A DNA stretch of 64,000 nt from Brachyhypopomus gauderio (lineage: Eukaryota > Chordata > Actinopteri > Gymnotiformes > Hypopomidae): NCBI RefSeq assembly GCF_052324685.1, contig NW_027506878.1, forward strand, positions 1,170,704 to 1,234,703. Reading direction: 5' to 3'. Both the position numbers and the translations under genes were made by a program. Shown in pieces: positions 50,303 to 62,341 of this stretch (position 1 is the first letter of the stretch; every line of letters begins with the position of its first letter). A model generated the notes under the pieces. The model did not search any database. It was not told the origin of the DNA and saw nothing but the letters and a program-made list of their open reading frames with translations.

Positions 50303-50709
50303 TAACATAATACAAAAAATAAGTATGAACTAACCTACAACTGAGTGCAAAATAAATATAAAATTAAGAGCAAAATTAAGATAAAAACTATACATTCACG
50401 AGAACAAGAACAAGAGCACTCAGTTCATGAACGAATCAGAGAATGAACGAGAGCCCTCAGTACAGTGAATCACTGAGCATGCGCAGTTCCCTCGCAATGA
50501 GAGTATCCGCCTCCAGATTTGCGGGTGATTCAGTGATTCACAGACCACACTGCAGTTCCCCTGCCAGCCTGCACGGTCGCTGCTGAGCTCAACTACTGAA
50601 CTAAAAAAGGAACGAATCAGCTGAGGAAGTGATTTGATTCAGTTCGTACACTCAAATTATTCGTTCATTTGAATGAATCGTTTGCGAACAACACAACACT
50701 ACTACAGGT

Positions 50710-51630
50710 AACCTAGAATGGTTACACGGGCTACTTTTTGGCAAAAGATGAGAAAACCTATACAAAGGTTACATTATAAAAACAAAGATTTTTGAATAAT
50801 ATTGCCTTGACCATGTTGCACTGGGGTATTCATTGACCCAGATTGGTTGCGAATCCAATTAGGAAAGGTTCAGAACAAAATCGTTGAAATTTGTTGGACC
50901 TTTATTTTGACAAGTTGCTATCCTTTTGTCTTGCATGATCATGAAAGGTTTGGTATGAATGCCTAATGAAACAGTCATGAATGCTTCATGCAAAGTGTAT
51001 AACAGCTGCTATGAATGTGTTATGCAGGGACACGTCAAGTAAAGTGTAACTGAGAAGCCATACATTTAGAAGAAGACCTAGACATGGTACTTGATTCCAC
51101 AACCCTCCCTTGACTCCTTTGCTTCCTCTGCAGGAGGAGGAGCAGCAATACAGATGCATGAGGTCGGAAGACACAACTGGAGAAGTGAAATTGACTTGCA
51201 GAGTCGTTCAGTTTGAAAACAATTGATAAAGTAGCCTCCCTCTTCTGAAAGAGGTAGCTGCTTCAAACTACCAATATAATATAATATAATTATTTTTTTA
51301 ATTTTTTTTTTCTGCATGGCGAAGCAATGCTTTAGTAACAGCATGCACACATTTATGTCAGCTTTGCTTAGTCCGTGGGCATCACCAACAGTCTGCAGAA
51401 CAGTCTGTGGCATAAAATCGGAGGGCGGTCAGTAACTGCGTCGTGGACTTAAGGGCAAAATTCTGTATTCAGGCGAACTACATGGCTTTGTGGATTACGT
51501 CGTCTTCTTAAATTATGTCTTCTATTCAAAGCCAGTACTCTGAAGAGCTGCTATGTTCATCACACAAGCACAATTGCTAACCTTAATCCAAGTTACTTAT
51601 ATGTGCTACCGATTAATCAATCAATTTTAT
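50710..51630. other. No recognised feature
   Basis: Intergenic; short (AT)-rich and poly-T stretches at 51270-51310. Minus frames at 50986-51413 have no recognised domain. Confidence 0.5.
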
Positions 51631-51634
51631 TTAT

Positions 51635-52292
51635 CATTGTGTTGTGACTGAATGTAAAGTTCTAAGTGGACGTGTCATTATCACACTAATTTCAAGTGTT
51701 CTAGTTTTACTATTATAAGTAAAAGTTTGTTTACTTTTTTTAGTAAAAATAAAAAAAACAGTTAATAGTTTGGAAGCTGGCAGTTTTCTTTTCCTAAAGC
51801 ATTGCAGTTGTTAATTATAAACATTGTATTAATGGGCAGTCATGGCCTAGTGGTAGGGAACTGGTCTTGTGACCGGAGGGTCATGGGTTCGATTCCCAGA
51901 CCTGAGACCATGACTGAGGTGCCCTTGAGCAAGGCACCTAACCCCAACTGCTCCCCGGGCGCCGGGTTAGGGCTGCCCACCGCTCTGGGCACGTGTGATC
52001 CACAACCCCCTAGTAATCACTAGTGTGTGTGTGTTCTGCACAGATGGGTTAAAAGCGGAGGACAAATTTCGATTGCGGTGTAAAAATCGCAATTGACAAA
52101 ATATGGCACATTTACATTTTTTACATTTACAATGTTATTAACTATAATGTAATGTCTGCACTGTGTGGAGAGTAGTTCCTATCTAGAAAATAGAAGTATC
52201 GGTTTGAGACTTGGTATCGGGAGACACTAAAAAATGAATGTCTCTGATCGGATCCAGAACAGAAAAAAAACGTGATCAGGACATCCCTAGTA
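51635..52292 (+). mobile_element. 3' tail of a BED-finger hAT element, with a SINE
   Basis: 51640-51830 matches 39945-40127 and 52135-52292 matches 41780-41877 plus 46709-46777 (element C). It ends at GGACATCCCTA (about 52285), the complement of the TAGGGATGTCC terminus at 22390. It supplies the empty-site comparison for the insertions in element C. Confidence 0.8.
51834..52115 (+). mobile_element. tRNA-derived SINE
   Basis: Head GGGCAGTCATGGCCTAGTGG with A- and B-box motifs (TGGCCTAGTGG, GGTTCGATTCC), then the gcccttgagcaaggcacct block and a tail of tttacat repeats. Flanks tgtattaa and tgttattaa suggest an imperfect target duplication. Same family as 4931-5209. Confidence 0.8.
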
Positions 52293-52294
52293 CA

Positions 52295-52870
52295 GATTTT
52301 ACTGAAGAGCCATAAATATGGCAACAAAAGCTTCTGCTTATCTTCTCCCTCAAAGCATTAGCAGGCGTCCTCCCCTTGACATCGTGATTACTCCTTTAGC
52401 ACGTGTCCGTTTTCTAAGTCAATAAATGTTAATATGGGAGCTTGTAACCTGTGCACAACTCTGCAGATTCAGTCATCGATTCGGACACCTTAGTAGATTT
52501 ACAGGCAGATATTTAATATTTGAAACATGATGATCAAAGATTATTTCTTCTAATCTCATTATGCTGTCTATCAAATATCTAAGATATGTTTACAAGAAGG
52601 ATCTTACAAACATACAGAACATTCTGCAAAAAAAACAAGCAAAAAAAAAAACCCAATCCTTTTTCATTTCAATATCCAACATGTTTCAGACTGCAACAAT
52701 TTTTTGTTTGACATTTAAAGCAAATACAAAATTTTCTTAAAACTTGCACTTAAATATCAATACCAATATGTAGAGAAAAACAGGAGCCACACAGAGCCAA
52801 CGAAAGTAGAAAATAAACAAAAGGAGATGTGCAGATGGTGTTCAGAGAAAGAGGGAGGGAGTTGAGTGAG
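52295..52870. other. No recognised feature
   Basis: Intergenic between the hAT tail and ERCC6L; A-rich runs near 52628-52655. Confidence 0.5.
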
Positions 52871-52875
52871 AGAGA

Positions 52876-52967
52876 CAGTGTGTGTGTGTGTGTGTGAGTG
52901 TGAGTGAGAGAGTGTGTGTGTGTGTGTGTGTGTGAGAGTGAGAGAGAGAGTGAGTGTGTGTGTGTGT

Positions 52968-53007
<40 letters not shown>

Positions 53008-53142
53008 GTGTGTGTGTGTGTGTGTGTGAGTGAGAGAGAGAGAGAGAGAGAGTGTGTGTGTGTGAGAGAGTGTGTGTGTGTATGAGAGGGAGTGAGACAG
53101 ACAGGAAGAGAGAATGTGTGTGTGTGTGTGTGTGTGTGTGTG
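52876..53142. repeat. Compound (GT)n/(GA)n microsatellite
   Basis: About 265 bases of alternating GT and GA runs just downstream of ERCC6L. ORFs on either strand here are repeat artefacts. Confidence 0.95.
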
Positions 53143-53263
53143 AGACCTACTCCCAATGTGTCTCTCTGTGCTACACTGCCTTGAAGGTGAGACTCATAAA
53201 TTGTGCTCAGGCGAGTGCCAGTATTGACATTCTTATGAAACCACCGTTCACTGGTACAGGAGG

Positions 53264-53269
53264 TTTAAT
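53264..53269 (-). terminator. Possible ERCC6L polyadenylation signal
   Basis: ATTAAA on the minus strand, 41 bases after the stop codon. A common variant signal, supported only by position. Confidence 0.35.
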
Positions 53270-53309
53270 GAACAGTAATGAAAAGGAGAAACGGAGGGGG
53301 AGGGGGATG

Positions 53310-56300
53310 TTATGATCTCGGTTGGCTGAGCTCTCTGTACAGCTGAATGATGAGAAGTTGTATTTCTCCATCCCCATTATTAATGTCTATGGCCTTCAGG
53401 AACACATCCAATGCTTGTTGCTTCTTGCCCTGAGTCAGATAACATTTACCCGAAAACACGAGTGACTCATACGTGTCCTCTGGACGCTCTGGGACTCTTA
53501 CAGTGCTCTCCGATTGGCTGGCCAATTGCAAACATGTTTCTGGAGTGGGTACTGGTGCAAACTGGTCCATGGCTTCATTGGAGGCTAGTTCCACATCACC
53601 AGTCGATTCCTCTCCCTCGTCTTCCTCTTCACTTTCATGCTCTTCGCTGGTCACTCCCTGACATTCACCTGTGTTCTCTGAACTTAGTGTCTCTCCATTA
53701 ACCTCTTCCTCCTCCACTGATTCGTCAACAGATGTTCCATTGTCCTCTGATGCCTGGCTAGGACACACCCCTCCAGATCCACAGCCCTCTTCCTCCTCCA
53801 CTGATTCGTCAACAGATGTTCCATTGTCCTCTGATGCCTGGCTAGGACACACCCCTCCAGATCCACAGCCCTCTTCCTCCTCCACTGATTCGTCAACAGA
53901 TGTTCCATTGGCCTCTGACGCCTGGCTAAGCCCTGCCCCTTCAGAACTGCAGTCCTCCTCTTCCTCCGTCTCCTCCTCTTCCAGATCCTCTAGCAGAGAC
54001 TCCACAAACGAGCGACGTGATGCTACTGAAGTATTCACACTGCGCCGTCGGGGGGTGCTGTTGGTCAAGATGGATTTGGGGGTGGAGGAACTCCTGAAGT
54101 TGCTAGCCAATGGGCTGCTCGCTAAACACGGCTTCTCCATCTGCTTTTCCTCCTGCTCGTCCTCCTCGCTGTCGTAAATGACCTGGGCCCTTTTCTTCCT
54201 GCTGCCCAAACACAGAAACGAATCACCTGCTGGCGTGGACGCAGCGGTCTGCATCCTCAGGGGAGAGTCACAGGGGCTGGTGTTGCCCGCCTCTCCGGCC
54301 CTGTCCTGCCCACTGTCACTCTCCTCCATCCGCATTGGGAAGCCTTCCTCTTCTGCAGATGGCTCCGCCTCCTCTCCTTCTGCAGAAGGCTCCGCCTCCT
54401 CCTCACCCTCGTCCGCAAACATTTCCACGCTATCGTCTAGCTGCAGGTTAAAGTTGCCCTGGAAAGGCTCCACCTCCACAGAAGTTACTGATGCATCTAG
54501 CTCCTCCTCCACAGATGTGCTTGATGCATCTAGCTCCGCCCCAAGCAGGGCTTTGGATGATTCCAACTGACCAAGGAGGGAGGGGTGCTGGGGGAGGAGT
54601 TGAGAGTTTGCACCAGTGGCCAGCACCGCGGAGCTCTCTCGGCTCTCTGGATGCAGAGAGAGGTTCTTCATCTGGGCAAGAGAGCGCTGGTCAGGCTGTT
54701 GCTCCTCCAGGTCCTCGCTGAAGGATTCCTCCATCAGGTCCAAACTGTCTCCAATCGTTAGCCCATGCCCGCTGACTCTCGAGCTCTCTGCGGCCACGTT
54801 CTCCTCCACCAGCTGGGAGGACAGCTCGATCGCTCCGGCAGACAGCACAGACTCGTCCCTGGCCTCCGTCGACCCGTCCTCGCCGACAATCTCCACCTCG
54901 CTGTCGCAATGCGTCCCCTGGTCCTCCTCGCTCTGCAAAAGGTCGTTCGAGCCAGACTGCGTCAGGTCCACCACGGACGGGGGGCTGCGGGGCTCCGGCG
55001 TCCCGCGCTCCCTCGCGGGCATCTCCGCCCTCTCGCGCTGCCGCGCCAGGGCAATCCACGCGGGCTCAGTGTCGCGGGCTACGCTCTCCCGCAGCTGCCC
55101 GTGCAGCTCCGATTCGGCACGCACCAGCTCCTGGGCCTTCTGCACCCGCGTCTCGATGTAGTGGTGCGACTCTGCGTCCTGCGGCGCGTCTGCCGCGGCT
55201 TCCCTGGAGAAAAGCAGGTCGTGGTCGGAGATGCCGAACATCTCCATGGTGTGCAGGCAGGCGATGTGGCGGTCCAAGGAGGGGTCCGAGCGGCGGTGCT
55301 GCCCGTGCAGAGACTGCAGCTGCTGCTGTGTGGAGGAGCAGCGTGTGTCCTCCAGGGTGAAGAGCTCCTTCAGCTCCTGCTTGCTGAAATAACGGAACGG
55401 GTTCTTCTTGTCGCCTGTCGTCTGCCGGATCAGAGAGTCTTTAAACACCTGCAAGAGCAACAGGTGATCACACCTTTGTTTTTGAAAGCAATGTAAAAAT
55501 ATAATAAATATTTAAAAATAAAAAACCAAAAACATTATATTTAAAAATTACATATTGTATTATGAGAAAGTACAGATAAACAAACCAAAATGAGCAGGAC
55601 CAACTGGGAATACTGAGATACTCTCACACACACACCAACAACACACACTGCAACACTACATTAATTCGACCAATCAAGTTAATTCAACCAATTATTATAA
55701 ACATACTATAAACACAACATGGCGCTCGCCTGTTCATGATTATCATTATGGGATGGGAGACTCGTTGACCCATTTGAGACTCTACTCACCTGCCGACGGT
55801 AAATTTTCTCCTCGACAGTTCCACAGGTGATGAGCCGATAGATGACGACATTTTCCGTCTGGCCGATTCGATAAGCACGGTCCACCGCTTGAGCGTCAGT
55901 TGCCGGGTTCCAGCTGGGGTCAAAGATCACGACCCTGTTGGCGGCCGTCAGCGTGAGGCCGACCCCGCCGACCTGCGTGGTGAGGAGGAAGACGGAGTAG
56001 CGGCGGTCCGTCTGGAAGAGGGTGATGCGTCTGTCCCTCTCGGCCAGCTGCGTGACCGTGCCGTCCACCCGCAGCAGCCGGAAGCTCCTGTTGCGCAGCA
56101 CGCGCTCCGTGATGTCCAGCATCTTCCTGGACTGGGAGAAGACCAGCGTGCGGTGGCCGTCCGCCCTCAGACGCTCCAGCAGCGACACCAGGAAGCGCAG
56201 CTTCCCCGACTCCTCCACCAGAGTCTCGTCCGACACGTGGTCGATCTTGCCGGCCGCCGACTCGCTCTGCTGCTCCTCGTCCTCCTCCTCCAGGAGGGCG

Positions 56301-58882
56301 GGGTTAGGGGCGGAGCCCTGCTCCAGGCCCAGCTGAATGACGGCTCGATTGGAGAGCAGTCTGGGGTGGTCGCAGAGCTTCTTCAGCACAGTCAGCTCGG
56401 CCAGCGGCGAGCGCGTGGTTGTCAGCAGCTGTTTAATGTGATCCAGGGAGATGAACTGGTTGTAGATGTCTTCCTGGATCGGGCTGAGGTACGTCCACAC
56501 TATCAAATCGTTCTTGCGCGTCAGGGACGGCATCTCGGTACGCTCACCCGCGTTCGGACATTTGTTCTCCAGGTCCTCCTCTTCATCGCCACCCTTCTCC
56601 ATGACCCGTTTCTTATTCTGGACCTCAGCCTTGGTTCTCCTCAGGAAGTAGGGCTTGATGAGTTCCATGAGGTTCTGGGAGATCTTCAGGCCAAGCGCCT
56701 TCTCCCCAGGCGTGGCGTCCTTCTCCCTGGCCCGTGTGATGGGGTTCTCGTACTCGGCCTTGAACGTCTTGGCGGTGCCCAGCAGTGAGCCTTTGCAGGC
56801 GAAGTCGAAGAGTGCCCACATCTCACGCAGGTTGTTCTGCACGGGCGTGCCAGTGAGCAGCAGACGCTGCCGGGCCGGGATCGCGTGGGCAGACTTTGCC
56901 GTCTTGGTGGACGAGGTCTTGATCTTGTGAGCCTCGTCCAGGATGACGTAGTCCCAAACGAACTCCTGCCCGGCGGACGATGCAAGCTGCTCCCAGTTGT
57001 TGATGAGCATCTGGTAGGTGGTGATGGCCACGCCCCCCTTGCGCTGGACCCGCTCCAGGTTCCGGTTGCGTTCTGCTTTGCTGGTACCGTGGAACTCCTT
57101 CACCCGCATGCCCGGCGTCCACTTGGTAAACTCCTGCACCCAGTTCTTAATCAGGGAGGTAGGCATGACCAGCAGCGTGTGATTGGCCAGCTCAGCGTCG
57201 TACATGCCCGACAGGAAGGAGATCACCTGGATGGTCTTGCCCAGACCCATGTCATCGGCCAATATACCCCCTTTGCGGCCATCACGATGCAGGCTGTAGA
57301 GGAAGGCCACGCCCTCCTTCTGATGCTCATACAGTTTATCGTACAGGTCTTTATACAGCATCAGGCCGCTGTTGTTCACGTTTACAAATGCTTCGTCTTC
57401 CTCCTCCTCCTCCTCCTCCCTGGATGCGGCGAGCTCCTGGATGGCCTCCTGCAGCCGCTGGATCCGGTTCTCCAGCTTGGCACTTGGGTGGAGATCAAAG
57501 GCCAGGCGGAAGAGTTCCAGAGAACGCTGCAGCTCACCTTGCTGGGCGGCTTCCTTCCCCTCCCGCCTGTACCTGAGACACACACACACACACACACACA
57601 CACACATTGCACAATGTACTTGTGAAAACACACTTTCACATCGGAAGTGAGGCCACTGGTTAAACCAAACATCTGTATACCACAATGAAACAACCCTTGT
57701 GACGACATGCATTGCATGTCATGCTTTGATTGTAACGTGTGTTAGGGTAACACCCCTAAACCAAACAGAAATACCCTAAGCACTAACTACCACGCATGTT
57801 GTGTTTTGACTGTAAAGTGTGTGAGGTTTATTTTTTTGGTAAGAATTTCCATTCTTGGCCTCATAAAAATCTTTCTACGCTTTCCTCTAAACCAACACAG
57901 ATCGTGTTTTAACCATATGAGTCGGACTTTCATCAGAGAGATGCTGTCAAAAATATAGTTCCAAATTGAAAATTATACTACAGACACGGGGTGAACAAAA
58001 TTATGAAGATCTGTGAAATCAGACAAATATCTGTGACATCAGACAGTGTAGATGAAGGTGTGTTTAATACCTACCTGTGGTATTTTTCCAGGTCATCTGC
58101 ATTAATGTTGAGTGACCTACAAAAAGAGGCAATAGACCATTATACATCATGACCACATTTTCACTCAGTGAATAACAAAGTCTGTTACGCCGATAAAAAC
58201 ACTTCGGTCGTTATTTCTAGTGATTCAAAGCTTTTTGTCCACGGTTCTGTTTTTCGTTCTAACTTTTATCAGACTGTATTTGTTTTTCAGGGATGTGGAG
58301 GGAGGAGCGGAAACAAAGCGCAGACACAAGCTGAACCACCAAACACCATTCATTCATTACAGCCCGACGGCCCAGGTGCATGTACGACAACTCGCGTAAA
58401 GTGTACATTCACACATTCACATCTTCACACATTCACGTACAAGCCCAATCAGCTGTTAAGTGCGTTAGGTGTTTTTGCACCAAGCTGAACCGACGCATCA
58501 GTCACGACCACAACACACACGTCTTCTCTGTCCAGGTCTCAGCTGACGGTGATAGTTAACAACACGCGTGATTAAAGAGCGGCACGGACTAACTAACCAG
58601 CTAAAGTAAACTAAACTAGGCTAAACTAACCAGCTAAACTAAACTAAACTAACCAGCTAAACTAACCTAAACTAAACTAGGCTAAGCTAACCTAAACTAA
58701 ACTAAACTAGGCTAAGCTAAGCTAACCCAAACGCCTCCTCCACGACTACACGATCTACCCGGTCCTGACTCCACATCAGAAGTGGTGGACCCGCTAGGTG
58801 ACCATCTCCACCTGCTCCTCCTCTGAACAACCATCTCCGTCCGTGTCACTCACCGGTTCAATCTGTCCGACAGCGTCTCCAT
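53310..58882 (-). CDS. ercc6l: ERCC6L / PICH, SNF2-family DNA translocase
   Basis: Exons 58854-58882, 58075-58116, 55790-57572 and 53310-55448, GT-AG borders, in phase: 1330 residues (human is about 1250). The start METLSDRLNR is the first ATG of exon 1. The N-terminal TPR-like repeat (about 25-73) is followed by an acidic run. The SNF2 core has GLGKT (about 133-137), the DEAH box in ILDEAHKIK (about 236), GTPVQNNLREMWALFDF, and the helicase C domain with VFSQSRKMLDI, TTQVGGVGLTLTAAN and DRAYRIGQ. The long acidic C-terminal region (exon 4) includes a 28-residue repeat. The end (YLTQGKKQQALDVFLKAI) is a second TPR-like unit, as expected in this family. PICH is a Plk1-bound ATP-dependent translocase on ultrafine anaphase bridges and centromeres. 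ERCC6-like relatives lack this C-terminal layout. Confidence 0.95.
53704..53955. repeat. 84-bp coding tandem repeat in ERCC6L
   Basis: Three units starting near 53704, 53788 and 53872, the first two almost identical. Each codes 28 residues around NGTSVDESVEEEEGCGSGG and SQAS. It is in frame, so the protein length can vary without disruption. The opposite strand is also open over this stretch, which is an artefact. Confidence 0.92.
55449..55789. other. ERCC6L intron 3
   Basis: AT-rich intron of 341 bases between the helicase exon and the long C-terminal exon, with GTGAGT donor and TTGCAG acceptor on the minus strand. Confidence 0.85.
57575..57606. repeat. (CA)n forming the ERCC6L exon 3 acceptor tract
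   Basis: On the minus strand a (GT)n run ends in CTCAG at the acceptor of the helicase exon, taking the place of an ordinary pyrimidine tract. Confidence 0.85.
57607..58853. other. ERCC6L introns 1 and 2
   Basis: Intron 2 (57573-58074) and intron 1 (58117-58853) hold no other recognised gene. A tandem ctaaactaaac tract lies in intron 1. Confidence 0.7.
58595..58732. repeat. Tandem repeat of ctaaa/ctaac units
   Basis: Imperfect run of aactaaactaggctaa and aaccagctaaact units in ERCC6L intron 1. Confidence 0.85.
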
Positions 58883-59206
58883 GGCGTCACACAGGTTGGA
58901 GCTCGCGCCGCATCGCTCGAGACCAGGTAAACACTCAAACGCGCATACGAACGGAGAGACCGAGCCCGCCAAGACGCCGACCAATCAGCTTCAAGTTGTT
59001 TTTCTTCTATGGAGGCACCGAACATTTAGTCCGCATTACTGCCATCTATTGGGCCTCGAGTGATATAGACCTATAAGTGTCGGGATCAGGCTGTTTTACG
59101 GGTCTGACAAAAGAACAGAAAACATGAAAAGAAGCAAGAAAAAGCTAGAAAAAAACTATGAAGCATCATGAATGCTGACATATGTCTTCATGGTTTTGAT
59201 TAAGAT

Positions 59207-59334
<128 letters not shown>

Positions 59335-59638
59335 GTACTACTTTATTCATCCCCACGGGGAAATTACTGTTGAAGCAGCCGTACAGATGACAAAGAACAC
59401 GAATGTAATTACAAAGAATAATTTGTAGTTAAACTCTTAAAATATTAAGTATGTTACAAAAAGTAATGTAGTGCAAAACAGTTCTGTATGTGCAGTTGTT
59501 GTTGTTGTGCAATTGTTGTGTATTTACATACATGGCGTGGCGTGTAAATACTACTATCAGGACAGTGTTGACTTATTATACAGAGTTATTGCAGTGGGCA
59601 AGAATGATTTCCTGTATCTGTCTTTACTACAGTGGAAC

Positions 59639-59793
59639 CAGAGCCGGAGTGGCTAATCGGGAGATTCGGGAGGATTCCCGATGGGCCGGCTCATGTCAGT
59701 CTCTAGTTTGGGCCGATTGGGAGGGAAAAATAATTTTTGGCCGGATTTGGGCATGAAACTCCCGGGCTGAAAAAGTGTCCCACTCCGGCCCTG
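59639..59793. mobile_element. hAT MITE (155 bp)
   Basis: Ends CAGAGCCGGAGTGG and (complement) CAGGGCCGGAGTGG, flanked by a perfect 8-bp duplication AGTGGAAC (59631-59638 and 59794-59801). The ends resemble those of the 40417-41644 element. Confidence 0.93.
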
Positions 59794-60119
59794 AGTGGAA
59801 CTGTAGTAACCTTTTACTGAAAACACTCCTCTGTATGTCCAGTAGAGTGTGTAACGGGTGTGTTGTCCATTATGTTGAGCATTACTGAAAACACTCCTCT
59901 GTTTGTCCAGTAGAGTGTGTAACGGGTGTGTTGTGTTATCCATTATGTTGAGCAGTTTCTGTAGCATCCTTCTCTCTACAGCCATCTCTAGGGGCTCCAG
60001 AGTGTAGTGTGTTATGAGGTGAGCATAACCACCATGCCTCTATAATAAAAAATACACAAACTTTAAAAGTATTTTTTAACAAACAAATCAGAAGTAAAAC
60101 ACAAAGGGATCACACACGC

Positions 60120-60122
60120 ACA

Positions 60123-60153
<31 letters not shown>
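60120..60153. repeat. (CA)n microsatellite
   Basis: About 34 bases of CA dinucleotide. Confidence 0.9.
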
Positions 60154-60154
<1 letters not shown>

Positions 60155-60499
60155 GATGTCAAAGAGAAAGCTATGACTGGAACTTATAGTCAGGGGTGGA
60201 GTCATAGCAGAATTCTTTTGGCCATGTGGTTGTGTATGTTAGGAACCTCGTTGACCTCAGTGTGGTCAGCTGGGAGATCCTCTCAACGGACAGCAGCAGA
60301 ATCAGATAATTGAGTCAGAGAATCGTGTTCCCCCACATCAGTTTCTGAGTTGGGTTTTGACTAAGCTCAGATTTGAGAATTGCTCTGCTAAAGCAGTTGT
60401 CACTGCGATTGTAGCATGTTGAGGAGCATCATTGGATTAGCTCCTGAATCTACATATGGCCCGAGGCCCGGAACCGGCCCGCCAGGGGGTTCAGTCCAG

Positions 60500-61040
60500 C
60501 CCGCGGAATAAACCTGCATTATTAAGCCTAAGTAGGGCAGCTAACATACTAAAAGACTCTTGGACACCATCTATTCCAGCAGCTGCCCTCAGGAAAACAC
60601 TTCAGGTCCATCACATCAAGGACAAACAGACTAAAAAACAGCTTTTATCCCAGCGCTATACAGGAACTGAACACAGCTAAACACACACACAAACCCCACA
60701 GACCAATATAACTAGGAAAAAACACAACCATCCCCCACACTGATAACTGGACCAAAAAATAGCACTACATTCACTTTACTATTATATTTGCCTTTTTACA
60801 CACTTATTAGTTTTCCATGTGCAATAACAATTCATTATGTGCAATAACTCACTATGTGCAATAATAATGTCACCATATATTTATTTCTTATATTGTATTA
60901 CTATGCATCAATCTGTATATCAATCTTTGTTTTTCTTGTTATTACTGTATGTTCATGCACCTTAAGATTGCTGCTCAATTTCGTTGCACATGTGCAATGA
61001 CAATAAAAGGTATCTTCTCTTATCTTATCTTATCTTATTA
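60500..61040 (+). mobile_element. LINE 3' end with (TCTTA)n tail
   Basis: A short coding remnant (ILKDSWTPSIPAAALRKTLQ) is followed by untranslated sequence ending aatttcgttgcacatgtgcaatgacaataaaagg and a tctta tail (61012-61038). The end resembles common fish LINE tails. 60440-60500 (ggcccgaggcccgg) is a different, MITE-like scrap. Confidence 0.55.
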
Positions 61041-61336
61041 TATAATAATAAACTCCATTTTATGTAAAATCTGCAGTTCTTATATTGTCCGCTAGGGGAC
61101 AATATAAGCTAGTCATTTTGAAAATGTGCATGAAAAAAGCTGGATGGAAAAAGTCCAAAATTCGAAAAAAGCACCAAATATGGCCAACAAATTTTTACGC
61201 TAGGAGGAGGTGGAAAAGTTAGACTATCGCATCGCCAAAATTCGGAAAAACTGGATGGAAAAGGGTTTTTCGCACAAACGATGACGTGTTATGCCGCAAG
61301 TCACGTGGTTCTTTACAATGTGATCAGATCTAAAAC

Positions 61337-61534
61337 ATGGCGGGACAGGATTGTCCGTCGCGTTACGTGTGGACGGACGAGGAGACTACAGCTTTCCTTG
61401 ATTTAATTGACGAAAGCAACATAAACGCTATACTGGATGGCAAACAACAACGGAATGCGTCGAAGAGCAAACATGATCGCGATGTAAAGATGTCAAATGC
61501 ATACAAAAACAGTTCTGGAGAGAGCAAAAATTGA
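61337..61534 (+). pseudogene. Myb/SANT-like DNA-binding fragment
   Basis: ATG at 61337 opens a frame with YVWTDEETTAFLDLIDE, INAILDGKQQRN, matching the first helices of the Myb/SANT-like domain common in Harbinger-associated and other transposon-derived proteins. It then loses similarity and stops at 61534, so the domain is incomplete. It lies between MITE-like ends (about 60450 and 61850) and may be cargo of a decayed DNA transposon. Confidence 0.5.
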
Positions 61535-61756
61535 ATTTAACTTCTCCATGTATAGAAAAGAAAAAGAAAAAAAATGTTTCAAAACCTCAACGTGCAAAAA
61601 TGCGTAACTGACAAAATTGCACATACTTTTCTTACAAAGTAAAAAGTGGTTCATAATATATTTAGTAAAAGGACAATTCATTTCATATAAAGATTTTTTA
61701 AATCATTTACTCATTTGCACTAATACAAAGTAAAAAAGTGGACTAATTGTTAGTTC

Positions 61757-61852
61757 CATGTAATTTTGGAATGAGTTTACTGGTCTGGCCCCCTTGAGAT
61801 TCTATTAAGTTGTATGTGGCCACCAGACCAACATGAGTTTGACATCCCCGAT
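61757..61852. mobile_element. MITE end
   Basis: Reads, on the minus strand, tgtcaaactcatgttggtctggtggccacatac, a common fish MITE terminus style. The partner is probably the ggcccgaggcccgg scrap at about 60455. Confidence 0.45.
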
Positions 61853-61859
61853 TACATGG

Positions 61860-62250
61860 TTGAGTTTAAGGCACGTTCACACAGCTTTGGCATTGCTGCG
61901 TGGGAGAGTGTGATGAGTAGAATGTCTTGAGTTCACACGATGAAGCTGCCGTTTGACTCTGATAGCATCTCTATCATTTCTCAGGCCCTTCCAGTCATCC
62001 GAGACGCTGAGGCAGTGAGGATCTGGTCCGGTTGGCATGTCCAGGTCTGCAAACCTCCTGCTGTCTCTATTTGTTCCTCCTGACCTCAAACGCTTCATCC
62101 ATCCCCACTTCTTAGCATGTAACTAAAACATATGCTGTGAAGAGTTAGGTTTTATTCCTTCCTTTTGCTCTATGGAACAAGTCCTCTACGTCATGTTCAT
62201 AACACTTTGAAACACTAGGTGGCAGGTCAGTATCACTGGAAAATATTTTT
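61860..62250. other. No recognised gene
   Basis: A minus frame at 61877-62098 (MKRLRSGGTNRDSRRF) is not recognised; aaggcacgttcacacagc at 61869 looks like a MITE end. Confidence 0.4.
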
Positions 62251-62263
62251 ATATAATAATGTA

Positions 62264-62267
<4 letters not shown>

Positions 62268-62341
<74 letters not shown>

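Larger units (their letters stand above)
48822..50701. mobile_element. hAT element E (TAGTG ends), host of a second nest
   Basis: Ends TAGTGATGGGC and (complement) TAGTGTTGTGT, flanked by ttacaggt (48814-48821) and ctacaggt (50702-50709), an 8-bp duplication with one change. Sub-terminal attcgttcatttgaatgaatcg repeats lie near the right end. A short coding start MADRQTQ with a following GT donor (49222-49242, plus) may be the first exon of its lost gene. It contains a mariner MITE. Confidence 0.85.

Noticed and set aside
51834-51905. tRNA-like sequence with A and B boxes (also at 5209 and 26924, minus strand)
   Set aside because: It is the head of a repeated SINE with a long tail and is not expected to fold as a full tRNA.
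52842-53156. His/Thr and Leu/Ser-rich ORF
   Set aside because: Translation of the (GT)n/(GA)n microsatellite.
53671-54177. 168-codon plus-strand ORF rich in Ser/Asp
   Set aside because: Antisense shadow of the ERCC6L acidic repeat; no independent support.
54616-57625. Several long plus-strand ORFs (up to 299 codons) over ERCC6L
   Set aside because: Antisense shadows of a GC-rich coding region; composition matches no domain.
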